This document shows positions 1 to 10,220 of a DNA stretch of 64,000 nucleotides, piece by piece; within the stretch, counting starts at the first letter, position 1, and each line of letters opens with the position of its first letter. The position numbers were made by a program, and so were the translations under genes. Origin of the DNA: Flavobacteriaceae bacterium UBA980 (GTDB taxonomy: Bacteria; Bacteroidota; Bacteroidia; Flavobacteriales; Flavobacteriaceae); contig DBBQ01000006.1 in the NCBI GenBank assembly GCA_002292265.1, forward strand, positions 46,884-110,883. The letters run 5' to 3'. The notes beneath the pieces are model-generated. The model was given only the letters and a program-made list of their open reading frames with translations. It searched no databases and was not told where the DNA came from.

Positions 1-442
1 AAGCCACACAAATTCGATCCACCTTTTTACTTAAAATTCTATTGGTAATCCCGGGATATGAATTTTGTTCTTGAATAAGGGTGGGCACTCTTAACCATTG
101 CGCAACTTGCAAAAGCGGTCCGCTAGCAAAGCCGCCCGTACCTACTACTACGTCGGGCTTAAAACGTTTTAAAATTCGAAATGCATTCCACAAACTGCTG
201 ATCAATTTAAAGGGAAACAATAGGTTTTGAAGTGATAAAGACCTTTGAAAACCACTAATCCAAAGCCCCTCAATAGAAAAACCAGCTTTTGGAACTTTTT
301 CCATTTCCATTTTACCTTTAGCACCTACAAATAAAATTGAAGATTCAGTAAAGTGTTCTTTAATACCCATCGCTATAGCAAGAGCTGGATAAATATGTCC
401 TCCTGTACCCCCGCCTGATATGATGAGTTTAAAGGGTTTCAC
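1..442 (-). CDS. murG: MurG, N-terminal part (cut by window start)
   Basis: UDP-N-acetylglucosamine--N-acetylmuramyl-(pentapeptide) pyrophosphoryl-undecaprenol transferase, the inner-face glycosyltransferase that makes lipid II from lipid I. About 147 residues are in the window. The translation opens [20 protein letters not shown], the glycine-rich N-terminal loop typical of MurG, and later has the segment [11 protein letters not shown] and IQEQNSYPG, both family hallmarks. The start is a GTG at 442-440, which overlaps the end of ftsW by 14 bases; no ATG fits before the GGGTGGH loop. It is the last visible gene of the dcw operon and continues left of base 1. Confidence 0.95.
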   Translation of the reverse strand, partial: MKPFKLIISGGGTGGHIYPALAIAMGIKEHFTESSILFVGAKGKMEMEKVPKAGFSIEGLWISGFQRSLSLQNLLFPFKLISSLWNAFRILKRFKPDVVVGTGGFASGPLLQVAQWLRVPTLIQEQNSYPGITNRILSKKVDRICVA

Positions 443-1613
443 TTAATACGTTTAAAGGGTTGCTTTCATCGATTGGACTTGCTCCATCGAGCTCCTCCTG
501 AACACTAATACTTAAAATAATTCCCAGAGCGATACAGGTCATCCAAGCTGAAGTTCCTCCACTGCTAATCATGGGTAAATTTTGACCCGTAACGGGCAAC
601 ACTTGCAATGCCACTCCCATATTGATAAAGGCTTGGAAGACAATGGGAATGCCTAGGCCCACCACTGCAAGTTTGCCAAACACACTGGTGGTCTTATAGG
701 AGATTACCAAGATTCTATAGAGTAAGAGCAGGTACAATAAAATCAAACCAACGCCCCCTACAAGTCCAAATTCTTCAACAATGATGGCATAAATAAAATC
801 GGAAGAGCTTTGAGGTAAAAAGTTTTTCATACGGCTTTTTCCAGCTCCTAGTCCAAAAATTTTACCTGTCACTATAGCGGTCTTTGCGCGGGCTACCTGA
901 TAGTTCCCGTCGGAACTTTCGCCCGTTCTAAAGTTCTCAATCCGACTCGTCCAAGTATCCACCCGATTGGGAAAAACTCCTGGAAAGGCCTTGACTAATA
1001 AAAAGAATAACAGCACTGCTGTAACTCCTGCTCCAATTATAGTCATCAGATAACGCAAGGGATACCCTGCAATAAATGCCAACATTAAGACCATAGAAAA
1101 GAGGAGGGCGGCTGTTGATAGGTTTGAAGGAAATATGAGCAGCACTACTACAAAAACAGGCAACCAAAAACGAAGTAATGAACTTTTAAAAGTAGGAGTG
1201 GCTTCCTCCAGTTTTGAAAGATAGGTGGCCGAATACGTCATCAGGACCACAGAAGCTAGTGTAGAGGTTTGAAAACTAAGCCCGATGATCGGGATTCGGA
1301 TCCAGCGACTTGCATTTGCCTCAGCAATAACTGTTCCCTGTGTAGCCGTATAGATAAGCAGCAAGACTACTATGGGAAGCATTAAAATTGAAATTCCTCT
1401 GAAATAATAAGAAGGAATTTTATGAACCGAAAACAGCAAAACAAAACCAATTGTGAGAATCACAAAATGTTTCATCAAATAGCCCCAAGGGGTTCCTTTC
1501 CCAACTACATATACTAAATTTGAACTAGCACTAAAAATGGGCAAAAAGGAAAATATGGCTAATAAGCCTAAAATCCCCCACAATACTTTATCTCCTTTTA
1601 GTGCTTGAAACAT
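429..1613 (-). CDS. ftsW: FtsW/RodA-type lipid II polymerase
   Basis: SEDS-family septal peptidoglycan glycosyltransferase that works with the class B PBP FtsI. At 394 residues with about ten hydrophobic segments it has the usual length. Near the C-terminus it has [11 protein letters not shown], the Bacteroidota form of the conserved P-x-I-S-x-GGTS motif, and the central [20 protein letters not shown] region typical of FtsW. It lies between murD (3-base gap) and murG (14-base overlap), the standard dcw order, which favours FtsW over RodA. It is co-transcribed from the mraZ promoter or an internal one. Confidence 0.95.
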   Translation of the reverse strand: MFQALKGDKVLWGILGLLAIFSFLPIFSASSNLVYVVGKGTPWGYLMKHFVILTIGFVLLFSVHKIPSYYFRGISILMLPIVVLLLIYTATQGTVIAEANASRWIRIPIIGLSFQTSTLASVVLMTYSATYLSKLEEATPTFKSSLLRFWLPVFVVVLLIFPSNLSTAALLFSMVLMLAFIAGYPLRYLMTIIGAGVTAVLLFFLLVKAFPGVFPNRVDTWTSRIENFRTGESSDGNYQVARAKTAIVTGKIFGLGAGKSRMKNFLPQSSSDFIYAIIVEEFGLVGGVGLILLYLLLLYRILVISYKTTSVFGKLAVVGLGIPIVFQAFINMGVALQVLPVTGQNLPMISSGGTSAWMTCIALGIILSISVQEELDGASPIDESNPLNVLSETL

Positions 1614-1616
1614 AAT

Positions 1617-2951
1617 TTATATATTTCTAACGGCATTTTTAAATTGATTCCCACGGTCTTCATAATTCTCAAACAAATCGAAACTTGCACAAGCGGGAGA
1701 TAACAGCACGGTGTCTTTCGGTACCGCGACTTTATGAGCAATTTTAACTGCCTCGCTCATGGACTGAGTTTCGATGAAAATATCTGTGACATTCTCAAAA
1801 GTATCCCGTAATTTTTCATTGTCTACACCTAAGCAAATAATAGCTTTTGCCTTTTCACGCACCATGGGAAGTAAGGATTCGTAATCGTTTCCTTTGTCCA
1901 CTCCCCCAACAATCCAAACCAATGGTGTGTCCGTACTTTCAATAGCAAAAAAGGTAGCATTGATATTGGTTGCTTTGGAATCATTAATGAACTGGACGTG
2001 TTGTATGGTGAGCACTTTTTCCATTCGGTGTGGAGCTCCTTTAAAATGGGTCAAGCTCTCGCGTATGGAATCTTTACTGATTTCCAAAAGACTGGCTATC
2101 GTCGATGCGGCCATCGCATTGAGTAAATTATGTCTTCCTGAAAGTGAAAATTGTCCTGCGTTTATCATAGTCGTTTCATTTTTGCGTTGTATTGTGATGT
2201 GATTTTCTTTTGCATATACTCCTGTCGTTTGGGCTACGGTTGCTAAGGGTATTTTTTCTGCTTTGATCGTTGTTTTTTCTAAGGCATTTATCAGTACGGG
2301 GTCTTCGGCATTGAATAGGAAAAAATCCTTTTCTGTTTGATTCTCAGAGATTTTTAGCTTGGATTGGATATAGGCCTCAAATTGATAGTTATATCGATCC
2401 AAGTGGTCTGGTGTGATGTTTGTAATTACAGCTATATGGGGTGCAAAATCCTGTATATCATCCAGTTGAAAACTACTTAGTTCCAAGACATAAAAATCAA
2501 AATCTGTCTCTGCAACTTGAAGTGCAAAGGAGTTCCCAATATTTCCAGCCATACCCACATGAAGTCCAGCATCTTTAAGTATTTGATAGGTAAGTAGAGT
2601 TGTCGTTGTTTTTCCGTTAGTACCGGTGATCCCTATTAAAGTCGCCGAAGTATGTTGGGCGGCAAATTCAATTTCAGAGCAAATGGTTTTGCCTTGTGCC
2701 TTTAATGTTTTGATCAAAGGAACATCTGAAGGAATTCCGGGGCTTTTGATAACCAAATGAGCTTCTTGCATCGATTCCAGAGTGTGCTGTCCAGCCTCCC
2801 ATAGGATTCCTTCTTTTACTAGAAGTGCTTGTAATTCTGTATCGATGTCGTTTTGATCTGAAAGAAAGACCTCGTATCCCATCTTTTTCCCTAGAATTGC
2901 GGCTCCTACTCCACTCTCACCCGCACCCAAAATGACCAATTTTTTTTCCAT
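1617..2951 (-). CDS. murD: UDP-N-acetylmuramoylalanine--D-glutamate ligase
   Basis: Cytoplasmic Mur ligase that adds D-glutamate to UDP-MurNAc-L-Ala. The 444-residue protein has an N-terminal Rossmann-type domain with GAGESG at residues 9-14, the ATP-binding GTNGKTTT at 110-117, a central NITPDHLDR segment and a C-terminal domain with NDSKATN, all typical of MurD. Its ATG overlaps the mraY stop by one base (TAATG), implying translational coupling. Length and order in the cluster are normal. Confidence 0.96.
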   Translation of the reverse strand: MEKKLVILGAGESGVGAAILGKKMGYEVFLSDQNDIDTELQALLVKEGILWEAGQHTLESMQEAHLVIKSPGIPSDVPLIKTLKAQGKTICSEIEFAAQHTSATLIGITGTNGKTTTTLLTYQILKDAGLHVGMAGNIGNSFALQVAETDFDFYVLELSSFQLDDIQDFAPHIAVITNITPDHLDRYNYQFEAYIQSKLKISENQTEKDFFLFNAEDPVLINALEKTTIKAEKIPLATVAQTTGVYAKENHITIQRKNETTMINAGQFSLSGRHNLLNAMAASTIASLLEISKDSIRESLTHFKGAPHRMEKVLTIQHVQFINDSKATNINATFFAIESTDTPLVWIVGGVDKGNDYESLLPMVREKAKAIICLGVDNEKLRDTFENVTDIFIETQSMSEAVKIAHKVAVPKDTVLLSPACASFDLFENYEDRGNQFKNAVRNI

Positions 2952-4171
2952 TATCTGAGTTTTAGGGTTACTATACTGAGGACGGCTAGGACAATTCCTA
3001 AAATCCAGAACCGTGCTACAATCTTACTTTCATGAAAGCCTAACTTTTGAAAGTGATGGTGTAAAGGCGCCATTTTAAAAATGCGCTGCCCCACGCCTGT
3101 TTTGGTTCGTGTATACTTAAAATAACTGACTTGTAAAATCACCGATAGGGTTTCTATAAAAAAGACCCCACACAATAAAGGAATCAACAATTCTTTCCGA
3201 ACGATAATTGCGATAACAGAGATCACCGCTCCCAAAGTCAAACTCCCCGTATCGCCCATAAAAATTTCTGCGGGATAGGTATTAAACCATAAAAATCCGA
3301 TCAAGGCACCTAAAAATGCGGAGATAAATACCACAATCTCACCTACATTAGGGATGTACATAATGTTCAAGTAAGAAGCAAAATTGACGTTCCCTGAGAC
3401 CCAAGAAAAAACGGCCAATGCAAAAACAATAATAGCGGAAATACCCGCTGCCAGTCCGTCAATACCATCTGTAAGGTTTGCTCCATTGGAGACTGCTGTG
3501 ATAATAAAAATTACGATCGGGATAAATATGAGCCAGGTATATTGAGATCCGATTCCCAACCATTCGATCAGCGTATGGTAGTTAAACTCATTGTTTTTTA
3601 ATAATGGAATGGTCGTTAGCGTGGCTTTGACATCCGTTTTTGTTTCAAAAACTTCTGCAACAGTTTCGATGCTGCTAATAGGATTAACCTCGGTTCTCAC
3701 TTTAACTTGGGGATGAAAAAAGAGCACAGACCCAACAAAGGCTCCCAAAAGTACCTGTCCTACAATTTTAAACTTACCTTGAAGTCCATCTTTGTTCTTT
3801 TTGAAAATTTTAATGTAATCATCCAACCAGCCAATAAAGCCCATCCAAACTGTGGTACACATCAAGAGAACAATGTAAATATTACTCAATTGCGCTAATA
3901 AAAGAACTGGAATAAGTGTGCTAAAAATAATAATCAGTCCTCCCATAGTGGGTGTCCCTTCCTTTTCTTTTTGACCTTCTAGTCCCAAATCACGCACGGT
4001 TTCTCCTACTTGCTGTTTTTTGAGATATCGGATTATTCTTTTCCCAAAAACCATAGAAAAACCCATAGACAAAATGATGGCAAAGGCAGCTCTAAATGAA
4101 AGATATTGAAACAAACTAGCTCCGGTAAGTTGGTATTGTTGTTCTAAAAATTCAAAGAGGTAATAGAGCAT
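2951..4171 (-). CDS. mraY: Phospho-N-acetylmuramoyl-pentapeptide transferase
   Basis: Integral membrane enzyme that joins UDP-MurNAc-pentapeptide to undecaprenyl phosphate, forming lipid I. Catalytic signatures are present: the DD pair at residues 117-118, NLTDGIDG at 232-239, MGDTGS at 305-310 and the HHH motif at 371-373. At 406 residues it is about 45 longer than the E. coli protein because of an insertion at roughly residues 153-210 between membrane segments, which as I recall is common in Bacteroidota. It is separated from murE by one base and overlaps murD by one. Confidence 0.96.
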   Translation of the reverse strand: MLYYLFEFLEQQYQLTGASLFQYLSFRAAFAIILSMGFSMVFGKRIIRYLKKQQVGETVRDLGLEGQKEKEGTPTMGGLIIIFSTLIPVLLLAQLSNIYIVLLMCTTVWMGFIGWLDDYIKIFKKNKDGLQGKFKIVGQVLLGAFVGSVLFFHPQVKVRTEVNPISSIETVAEVFETKTDVKATLTTIPLLKNNEFNYHTLIEWLGIGSQYTWLIFIPIVIFIITAVSNGANLTDGIDGLAAGISAIIVFALAVFSWVSGNVNFASYLNIMYIPNVGEIVVFISAFLGALIGFLWFNTYPAEIFMGDTGSLTLGAVISVIAIIVRKELLIPLLCGVFFIETLSVILQVSYFKYTRTKTGVGQRIFKMAPLHHHFQKLGFHESKIVARFWILGIVLAVLSIVTLKLR

Positions 4172-4172
4172 A

Positions 4173-5633
4173 CTAGTCGGTTTTTGAAAAAATTTGTTGC
4201 GCTAACTCAAAATCATTGAAAGGGTATCGTTTCCCCTGAATTTCCTGATAATCTTCATGCCCTTTACCTGCAATCAACACGATGTCTCTTTCTTTTGCCA
4301 ACTGCCCCGCCATCGCTATGGCTTCCTCTCTAAGGGTTACTTTTAGTACTTTTTTATAATGTTCAGGGGGCACACCTTCTATCATTTCTGAGATGATGGT
4401 TGCAGGGTTTTCTTCCCGTGGATTGTCTGAGGTAAAAATGACTTTGTCACTCAGTTCCGCAGCAATTTGACCCATTTTTGGTCGTTTTTCACGATCGCGA
4501 TTGCCACCACAACCCAACAAGGTAAATAGCGTTTCATTTCGCGTGCGAATGGTATTGATGGTTTCTAAAACGTGTTCCAGAGCATCGGGCGTGTGTGCAT
4601 AATCTACAATTACGGTGATTCCCTGTGTTGTTTGGAAGCTCTGAAAACGACCCTCTACACTTTTTAGTTGACTGATTTGCTTTAAAATTTGAATTGAAGG
4701 CAGCTCAAACAAATCTGCTAAGGCATAAACGGCTAAGAGGTTTTGGGCATTAAAATAGCCTACTAAACTGGTCCAAACTTCTTGATTTTGAATCTTTAAG
4801 AGCATGCCTGCAAATTGACATTCTAAAATCTGAGCTTTATAGTCTGCATGCTGCCGCAGGGCATAGGTGTATTTTTTAGCTTTGGTATTTTGTAACATAA
4901 ACGAGCCATTCTTGTCATCCAAATTGGTGAGGGAAAAAGCAGTTTTTGGGAGTGTGTCAAAAAATAGCTTTTTGGTATCGCGATAGTTTTTAAAACTACC
5001 GTGGTAATCTAAATGGTCGTGGGTAAGGTTTGTAAAGACCCCAGCGGCAAATACTAGTCCTTCTATTCTGTGTTGTGCAATCCCATGGGAGGACACTTCC
5101 ATAAAACAATGGCTCACCCCTAAATCAACCATTTCTTTGAGGTATTGGTTCACTGTAATGGCATCGGGAGTGGTGTGGGTGTTTTGGATGTCTTTTTCCC
5201 CATATTTAACACTTACGGTAGATACTAAACCACAACGATGTCCCTCTTGAGAAAATAAATTGTACAATAAGGAAGCGATCGAGGTTTTTCCATTGGTCCC
5301 TGTAATCCCAACCAGTTGCATTTTTTCGGAAGGGTTGTCATAAAAATTTGACGCCATCACTCCCATCGTCTGTGCTGCACTTTTCACAACCACATAGACA
5401 ATTCCTTCTTTACATTTTTTGGGAAGCGATTCACAGACAATAGAATGGGCTCCGTTTTCGATTGCTTGAGAAATAAAATCATGACCGTCTAGTTGGGTTC
5501 CTTTTTGAGCAATATAAAGTCCTCCTTGTTGAACTGTTCTACTATCATAACTCAACAAAGAGACAGTAACCGACGGTTTCCCAGAAATCCCTTCAATACC
5601 TACTTTATACAATATGTCTTGCAGTGTTTTCAA
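4173..5633 (-). CDS. murE: UDP-MurNAc-tripeptide ligase (meso-DAP adding)
   Basis: Mur ligase that adds the third amino acid of the peptide stem. It has GTNGKTS at residues 112-118 for ATP binding, [10 protein letters not shown] in the C-terminal half, and DNPR at 403-406. In this family DNPR reads as specificity for meso-diaminopimelate rather than lysine, so the wall is inferred to be DAP type. The start is a TTG at 5633 that overlaps the ftsI stop in a TTGA arrangement. Length (486) is normal. Confidence 0.95.
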   Translation of the reverse strand: MKTLQDILYKVGIEGISGKPSVTVSLLSYDSRTVQQGGLYIAQKGTQLDGHDFISQAIENGAHSIVCESLPKKCKEGIVYVVVKSAAQTMGVMASNFYDNPSEKMQLVGITGTNGKTSIASLLYNLFSQEGHRCGLVSTVSVKYGEKDIQNTHTTPDAITVNQYLKEMVDLGVSHCFMEVSSHGIAQHRIEGLVFAAGVFTNLTHDHLDYHGSFKNYRDTKKLFFDTLPKTAFSLTNLDDKNGSFMLQNTKAKKYTYALRQHADYKAQILECQFAGMLLKIQNQEVWTSLVGYFNAQNLLAVYALADLFELPSIQILKQISQLKSVEGRFQSFQTTQGITVIVDYAHTPDALEHVLETINTIRTRNETLFTLLGCGGNRDREKRPKMGQIAAELSDKVIFTSDNPREENPATIISEMIEGVPPEHYKKVLKVTLREEAIAMAGQLAKERDIVLIAGKGHEDYQEIQGKRYPFNDFELAQQIFSKTD

Positions 5634-7618
5634 GATAGCTCTAAAATGATTTTTTGTTGTTTTTGAACAGGTGTTCCCGGTTTTAGCGACTGAGATTTAA
5701 CCAATCCGTCCCCTTTAATCTGAACTGTCAACCCGCTTTGCTCAAGTTTTTTTACAGCCTCTGCTTGAGACAAACCTGCAACATTAGGCACGACCTTTTC
5801 TAACTTATTAGGGGTTTCTTGGTCCAGTAGGGCCAGGTCAGAAGGACGTAAGATTACCTCCTTAGGTATGTCATTAAATATTTTCTTGGCTATGGTTTTA
5901 AATACAGGTGCTGCTACAGTAGCTCCATAATACCCTTTTTTCTTATCAGGTCGGTGTATGACAACGATACAAGAATATTTGGGTTTTTCTACAGGATAGT
6001 ACCCTACAAAGCTAGAGATGTATTGCACCTCGTCTGTGGTATAATCTACCTGGCAAGTTCCTGTTTTTCCGGCCATAGTTAACAATGGATCTTTAATGCG
6101 GTATGCGGTTCCCCATTTTTTATCGACGACATTAAACATCATCTTTTGAACCTTGGCTAAGGTTTCTTTGGAACAAATGGAAGGGTTTAGTATCTGTTTT
6201 GAAAAAACCTTGGTGGGTTTGTTTCCAAAATTGCTGATTTGACTTAAAAACCGAGGCTTCACCAATTCCCCGTCATTCGCTATAGCGTTGTAAAAAGCCA
6301 AAGTTTGCAAAGGAGAAATACTTATCCCATAGCCATATGCCATCCACGGCAAGTCCAAGCCGTCCCAGTTGGGATCTGTAGGATAGGGAATTTTAGGAGT
6401 TGCCTCCCCTCGTATAGGCAATCCCAAAGGCTTATTCAATCCCATATTGTACAAACGATCTACAAATTGTTTTGGGTTGTCTTTATAATTATCATATACA
6501 ATTTTGACCAGACCTACATTGGAAGAAACCTCAAAAGCCTTCGCAGCTGTCAATGTCCCATACCCTCCTTTTTTTGAATCTTTGACTTTGTATTTCCCAT
6601 AAAATAGCAGTTCCCCATTTCCAGTTTCAATCAAAGTTTCTTCGTCAATAAATTTATCTTCCAGAGCTGCAATCATCCCCATCAACTTAAACGTAGATCC
6701 CGGTTCGTGGGCTTCCCCAACCGCATAATTGAGCTTTTCAAAGTAGTTGCCCTCCTCGGTTCTACCCAAATTGGCAATCGCCTTGATGGCTCCTGTTGCT
6801 ACTTCCATCACGACTACAGTTCCGTGTTCTGCTTCAAATTTTTCAAGTTGACCCAGCAGCGCGTTATGGGCAATATCTTGAATATTAACATCGATCGTAG
6901 TGTGCAAATCAAAGCCTTCTGTAGGTTCTTTTTCGTTGGAATCACTGATGGGTTTCCACTGTCCATTAGCAATTTTTTGCTTTAACCGCAAACCGGACTC
7001 CCCTCTCAGGTACTCTGAAAATGCCCCTTCAAGACCTACCCGGAAATAAGTGCCGTTCTTGTCTTTCTTTTCGTAACCGATCGTACGTTCCGCTATTTTC
7101 CCAAGGGGGTGTTCTCGTTTTATTTCCTGCTCCACAATTAGTCCTCCTCGGTAAGCATTTTGGTCGAATATGGGAAAGGACTTGTAGCGTTGGATTTCGG
7201 AATATGAAAGTCCTTTAGCGACCAACCAGTATCGATTTTTTTGTCTTCGGGCTTTTTCTAAATTATGCAGTACCTGATCAGGCGCTTTGTTTACAACTCG
7301 AGCAATAGAATCTGCCAAGGCTTTTTTCTGGGCAGTAAACAAATAATCAGATGGGGTAACGGCATCCCAGTGCAATTCATAACGCGGAATGGAAGTGGCT
7401 AAAATATTTCCATCGGCGGCGTAAATATTACCCCGACTGGGTTCCAAAACAACATTTTTGACCAGGGTCTCTGGCGCTAGTCCCAGACCTTCCTCGTTTT
7501 CATAAAACTGGATGTGTATCAGTTTTCCCACCAAGATTAAGGCAAACAAAAAAAGAAAGCCTGCAAGCAAATAAAACCGCTGCATCAATCGCTTAGAAAA
7601 GGGGGTTACTTCACTCAT
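5630..7618 (-). CDS. ftsI: Class B penicillin-binding protein FtsI with C-terminal PASTA domain
   Basis: Septal D,D-transpeptidase. One N-terminal membrane anchor (about residues 15-38) is followed by a dimerization domain and a transpeptidase domain with STFK near residue 310, SSN near 367 and KTGT near 520. A single PASTA domain (VPNVAGLSQAEAVKKL and following) occupies about the last 55 residues. The ATG at 7618 is preferred over an upstream TTG at 7624; it gives ATGAGTGA overlap with ftsL. The gene overlaps murE by four bases. Confidence 0.95.
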   Translation of the reverse strand: MSEVTPFSKRLMQRFYLLAGFLFLFALILVGKLIHIQFYENEEGLGLAPETLVKNVVLEPSRGNIYAADGNILATSIPRYELHWDAVTPSDYLFTAQKKALADSIARVVNKAPDQVLHNLEKARRQKNRYWLVAKGLSYSEIQRYKSFPIFDQNAYRGGLIVEQEIKREHPLGKIAERTIGYEKKDKNGTYFRVGLEGAFSEYLRGESGLRLKQKIANGQWKPISDSNEKEPTEGFDLHTTIDVNIQDIAHNALLGQLEKFEAEHGTVVVMEVATGAIKAIANLGRTEEGNYFEKLNYAVGEAHEPGSTFKLMGMIAALEDKFIDEETLIETGNGELLFYGKYKVKDSKKGGYGTLTAAKAFEVSSNVGLVKIVYDNYKDNPKQFVDRLYNMGLNKPLGLPIRGEATPKIPYPTDPNWDGLDLPWMAYGYGISISPLQTLAFYNAIANDGELVKPRFLSQISNFGNKPTKVFSKQILNPSICSKETLAKVQKMMFNVVDKKWGTAYRIKDPLLTMAGKTGTCQVDYTTDEVQYISSFVGYYPVEKPKYSCIVVIHRPDKKKGYYGATVAAPVFKTIAKKIFNDIPKEVILRPSDLALLDQETPNKLEKVVPNVAGLSQAEAVKKLEQSGLTVQIKGDGLVKSQSLKPGTPVQKQQKIILELS

Positions 7619-7922
7619 TTGCAATTGTTATTTTAATGGGTTGCTGAGTAGCTGGTCTGACTCCTTGCCCTGCTAAAACGCGTGTCACTGAGGACTCTTT
7701 CTTTAAGACCAATAGCTCTTTTTTGGCTTCTATAAAATCACTTTTCAATGCTTTTATTTCGGTATTTAAAGAAGCAATTTTAAAGATCTTCTTATCGGCA
7801 CTATGTCCACTGGAAATCATTATTACCGCCAGTACAGATAGAAAAACAATCATACGCCAATTTTTTAGAGCGTCTTCTTTGACCAAAAATTCAATATTGA
7901 GTATGGATCTTAAATTCTTCAT
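7611..7922 (-). CDS. ftsL: FtsL-like cell division protein
   Basis: A 103-residue protein with one membrane segment (about residues 25-43), followed by a predicted coiled coil (NTEIKALKSDFIEAKKELL) and a short tail. That architecture and its place between rsmH and ftsI are those of FtsL, which bridges FtsB/FtsQ and the FtsW-FtsI synthase. Sequence conservation in this family is low, so the call rests mostly on topology and position. Its ATG overlaps the rsmH stop (ATGA). Confidence 0.85.
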   Translation of the reverse strand: MKNLRSILNIEFLVKEDALKNWRMIVFLSVLAVIMISSGHSADKKIFKIASLNTEIKALKSDFIEAKKELLVLKKESSVTRVLAGQGVRPATQQPIKITIANE

Positions 7923-8821
7923 CTTTTTTCCGCTATTCTTAATTTGGCACTTCGAGCTCTTGAATTGTGCTCTACTTCAAGAGCTGTAGGCACCCTTAGC
8001 TTTCCTACTTTACTCAGCACACTGAGAGAGTTACCGTAAAAATCTTTTTCTTCTCGACCTTCGAAATTTCCGCTTTGGATGAATCGTTTAACCAAACGAT
8101 CTTCCAAGGAGTGGTACGAGATACAAACCAACCTCCCCCCGGGCTCTAAAACAGCTGCCGCTTGTTCTAAAAAGGATTTCAATACCCCAAGTTCATCATT
8201 GACTTCAATGCGTACCGCCTGAAAAATTTGAGCCAACACCTTATTTTCAATTCGCTGGGGGACCCACGGTTGTACGGCACGAGTTAAATCGGAAGTGGTT
8301 TCCAACTTATCTTCCGAACGAAAGGAAACAATTTTGTTTGCCAGTTTTCGGGCATTTCTCAATTCGCCATAGTTAAAAAATAGTTCACTCAAAGCTTCTT
8401 CACTGTACTGATTCAAAACCTCCTGAGCGTCCAAGGTTTGGCTTTGATTCATCCGCATGTCCAACCGTCCCTCTTTGCGCGTAGAAAATCCACGTGAAGC
8501 TTGGTCAAATTGATGTGAAGAAACGCCAAAGTCTGCTAAAATTCCATTTACCGAAGAAATACCGTGGTATTTTAAGTAGTGGGACAGATGACTGAAATTC
8601 GCAGCCACTAATTGAAACCTGGAATCTTCAATTCGGTTTTCATGTGCATCCTGATCTTGATCAAATGCGAATAATCGACCTTGTTCATTGAGCTGATCCA
8701 AAAGTGCTCTAGAATGACCCCCGCCGCCAAATGTAACATCCACATAAATTCCTTCAGGTCGAATATCTAACCCTTGGAGAGCGTCCTCTAGCAGTACTGG
8801 ATTATGATATTGTGTCATCAT
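7919..8821 (-). CDS. rsmH: 16S rRNA (cytosine(1402)-N(4))-methyltransferase
   Basis: SAM-dependent methyltransferase (MraW) that modifies C1402 in the 16S rRNA decoding centre. The SAM-binding loop FGGGGHS is at residues 31-37, DFGVSSHQ near 100, and the C-terminal half has SYHSLEDRLVKRF, all diagnostic. At 300 residues the length is normal. Start ATG-ATG at 8821 overlaps the mraZ end by 20 bases. Confidence 0.97.
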   Translation of the reverse strand: MMTQYHNPVLLEDALQGLDIRPEGIYVDVTFGGGGHSRALLDQLNEQGRLFAFDQDQDAHENRIEDSRFQLVAANFSHLSHYLKYHGISSVNGILADFGVSSHQFDQASRGFSTRKEGRLDMRMNQSQTLDAQEVLNQYSEEALSELFFNYGELRNARKLANKIVSFRSEDKLETTSDLTRAVQPWVPQRIENKVLAQIFQAVRIEVNDELGVLKSFLEQAAAVLEPGGRLVCISYHSLEDRLVKRFIQSGNFEGREEKDFYGNSLSVLSKVGKLRVPTALEVEHNSRARSAKLRIAEKR

Positions 8822-9269
8822 TTTTGTCTCCCATCACTTCCTCAGCCAAAGCCCCAAAATCGAGGGTAGCTTCGTCTATTGCTTTTTCATAAAGCGTTTT
8901 GTCCCAGATCTCAAGGATGTTGACTGCAGATGATAGCACAATCTCTTTCCCTATCTGCGCGTGTTTTACCAGGTCTTTTGGAATCAAAAGTCGTCCAGAA
9001 GCATCCATTTCAACCGTTTTTACACCGGCTGTAAAACGTCGTATAAAATCATTGTTTTTTTTGTTGAAACGATTTAAGGTATTGACTTTCTCCATCAATT
9101 GCATCCACTCTTGTATCGGGTATAATTCCAAGCAAGGATTGAATACCGCACGTTTTAAAACAAATCCACCCGAAGCCACTGGAGTCAACTGCTTTTTAAT
9201 TGCAATTGGCATCAGGACTCGTCCTTTGGCATCTGCCTTACACTCGTATGTTCCAATGAGATGTTGCAC
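8802..9269 (-). CDS. mraZ: MraZ transcriptional regulator
   Basis: First gene of the dcw operon; a DNA-binding protein with two AbrB-like repeats (about residues 7-50 and 80-125, with DAKGRVLMP and DASGRLLIP as the matching cores). MraZ family proteins form ring oligomers that bind repeated boxes upstream of their own gene and usually repress the cluster. The start is GTG at 9269 (GTGCAACATCTC). Three matching repeats stand 35-62 bases upstream. Length 155 is typical. Confidence 0.95.
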   Translation of the reverse strand: MQHLIGTYECKADAKGRVLMPIAIKKQLTPVASGGFVLKRAVFNPCLELYPIQEWMQLMEKVNTLNRFNKKNNDFIRRFTAGVKTVEMDASGRLLIPKDLVKHAQIGKEIVLSSAVNILEIWDKTLYEKAIDEATLDFGALAEEVMGDKNDDTIS

Positions 9270-9288
9270 CTTTTGTTCAGATTTGAAT

Positions 9289-9296
9289 CAAATATA
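9289..9296 (-). promoter_or_regulatory. mraZ promoter, -7 element TATATTTG
   Basis: Exact match to the Bacteroidota TAnnTTTG consensus, 20 bases upstream of the mraZ GTG on the minus strand. The expected -33 zone falls inside the MraZ-box-like repeats at 9304-9331, so MraZ binding there would block the polymerase. Confidence 0.6.
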
Positions 9297-9303
9297 ATTG
9301 ATA

Positions 9304-9331
9304 TTTACCACTTTTTACCACTTTTTACCAC
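9304..9331 (-). promoter_or_regulatory. Three MraZ-box-like direct repeats
   Basis: On the minus strand the sequence reads TGTGGTAAAAAGTGGTAAAA and on, three GTGGTAAA units with an exact 10-base period. MraZ operators in other bacteria are also short direct repeats at a 10-base period with a GTG/TGGG core (TGGGN-N5 in Enterobacteria, AAAGTG-containing in mollicutes). The position just ahead of mraZ makes an autoregulatory operator the natural reading. Confidence 0.7.
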
Positions 9332-9416
9332 ATTGTTAATAAGTTTCCCCCCTTTTCAATTCCTTTTGAATCCACCTGAGGTGAAATAAAAAAATAGGTG
9401 CTAAAATGTAATTGTC

Positions 9417-9424
9417 TATATTTG
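9417..9424 (+). promoter_or_regulatory. Promoter -7 element TATATTTG for the alpha/beta hydrolase gene
   Basis: TAnnTTTG match 29 bases before the ATG at 9454. The -33 side is weak. Confidence 0.45.
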
Positions 9425-9453
9425 GGGATCATAATTTGTAGCAGTCGGGCATA

Positions 9454-10215
9454 ATGAATAAGATCATCCAAGAAGAAGAGTTTCGCTTTATAGAATCAGG
9501 AGAGGGACAACCGTTGATCATTTTGCACGGCCTTATGGGAGGGCTGAGTAATTTTAAAGATGTCCTGGATTATTTCCCCAAAAGAGGCTATCAAATCATT
9601 ATTCCAGAACTTCCTGTTTACTCGCTTCCCATTTTAAATACCTCAGTAAAATCACTATCTGAATTTCTATACAAATTCATCCAACACAGAGGACTTAAAG
9701 ATGTCATTTTACTGGGAAATTCACTTGGAGGCCACGTCGGTTTACTCTTTACAAAAAACTACCCAAAACTTGTGAAAGGCTTAGTACTTACGGGGAGTTC
9801 TGGTCTTTATGAAAACAATATGGGCGATGGCTACCCAAAGCGGGGAGACTATGCCTACATCAAGCAAAAAAGTGAAGCTGTATTTTACGATCCCAAAATT
9901 GCAACCAAAGAAATTGTTGACGAAGTCTTTGAAACGGTAAACGATCGAAATAAACTGGTACGCACCCTTGCTTTAGCAAAGAGTGCCATTCGACACAACA
10001 TGGCCAATGAACTGCCCAAAATGTATACCCCAACAGCAATCATTTGGGGTAAACAAGACAGCGTCACCCCACCCAACGTTGCGGAAGAATTCAACACTTT
10101 ACTTCCTGACTCCAACCTCTACTGGATCGATAAATGTGGCCACGCCCCTATGATGGAGCACCCTAAAGAATTCAATACAACGCTTCAACAATGGCTCGAG
10201 ACTAGAAAGTTCTAG
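9454..10215 (+). CDS. Alpha/beta hydrolase
   Basis: A 253-residue cytoplasmic alpha/beta-fold hydrolase. LHGLMGG (residues 24-30) is the oxyanion-hole segment, GNSLGG has the nucleophile Ser90, GKQDSVTP near 205 carries the likely acid and [10 protein letters not shown] near 230 the catalytic histidine. The triad is complete. The substrate cannot be told from sequence. It is divergent from mraZ and lies five bases ahead of engB, so the two are probably co-transcribed. Confidence 0.85.
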   Translation: MNKIIQEEEFRFIESGEGQPLIILHGLMGGLSNFKDVLDYFPKRGYQIIIPELPVYSLPILNTSVKSLSEFLYKFIQHRGLKDVILLGNSLGGHVGLLFTKNYPKLVKGLVLTGSSGLYENNMGDGYPKRGDYAYIKQKSEAVFYDPKIATKEIVDEVFETVNDRNKLVRTLALAKSAIRHNMANELPKMYTPTAIIWGKQDSVTPPNVAEEFNTLLPDSNLYWIDKCGHAPMMEHPKEFNTTLQQWLETRKF

Positions 10216-10220
10216 AACTT

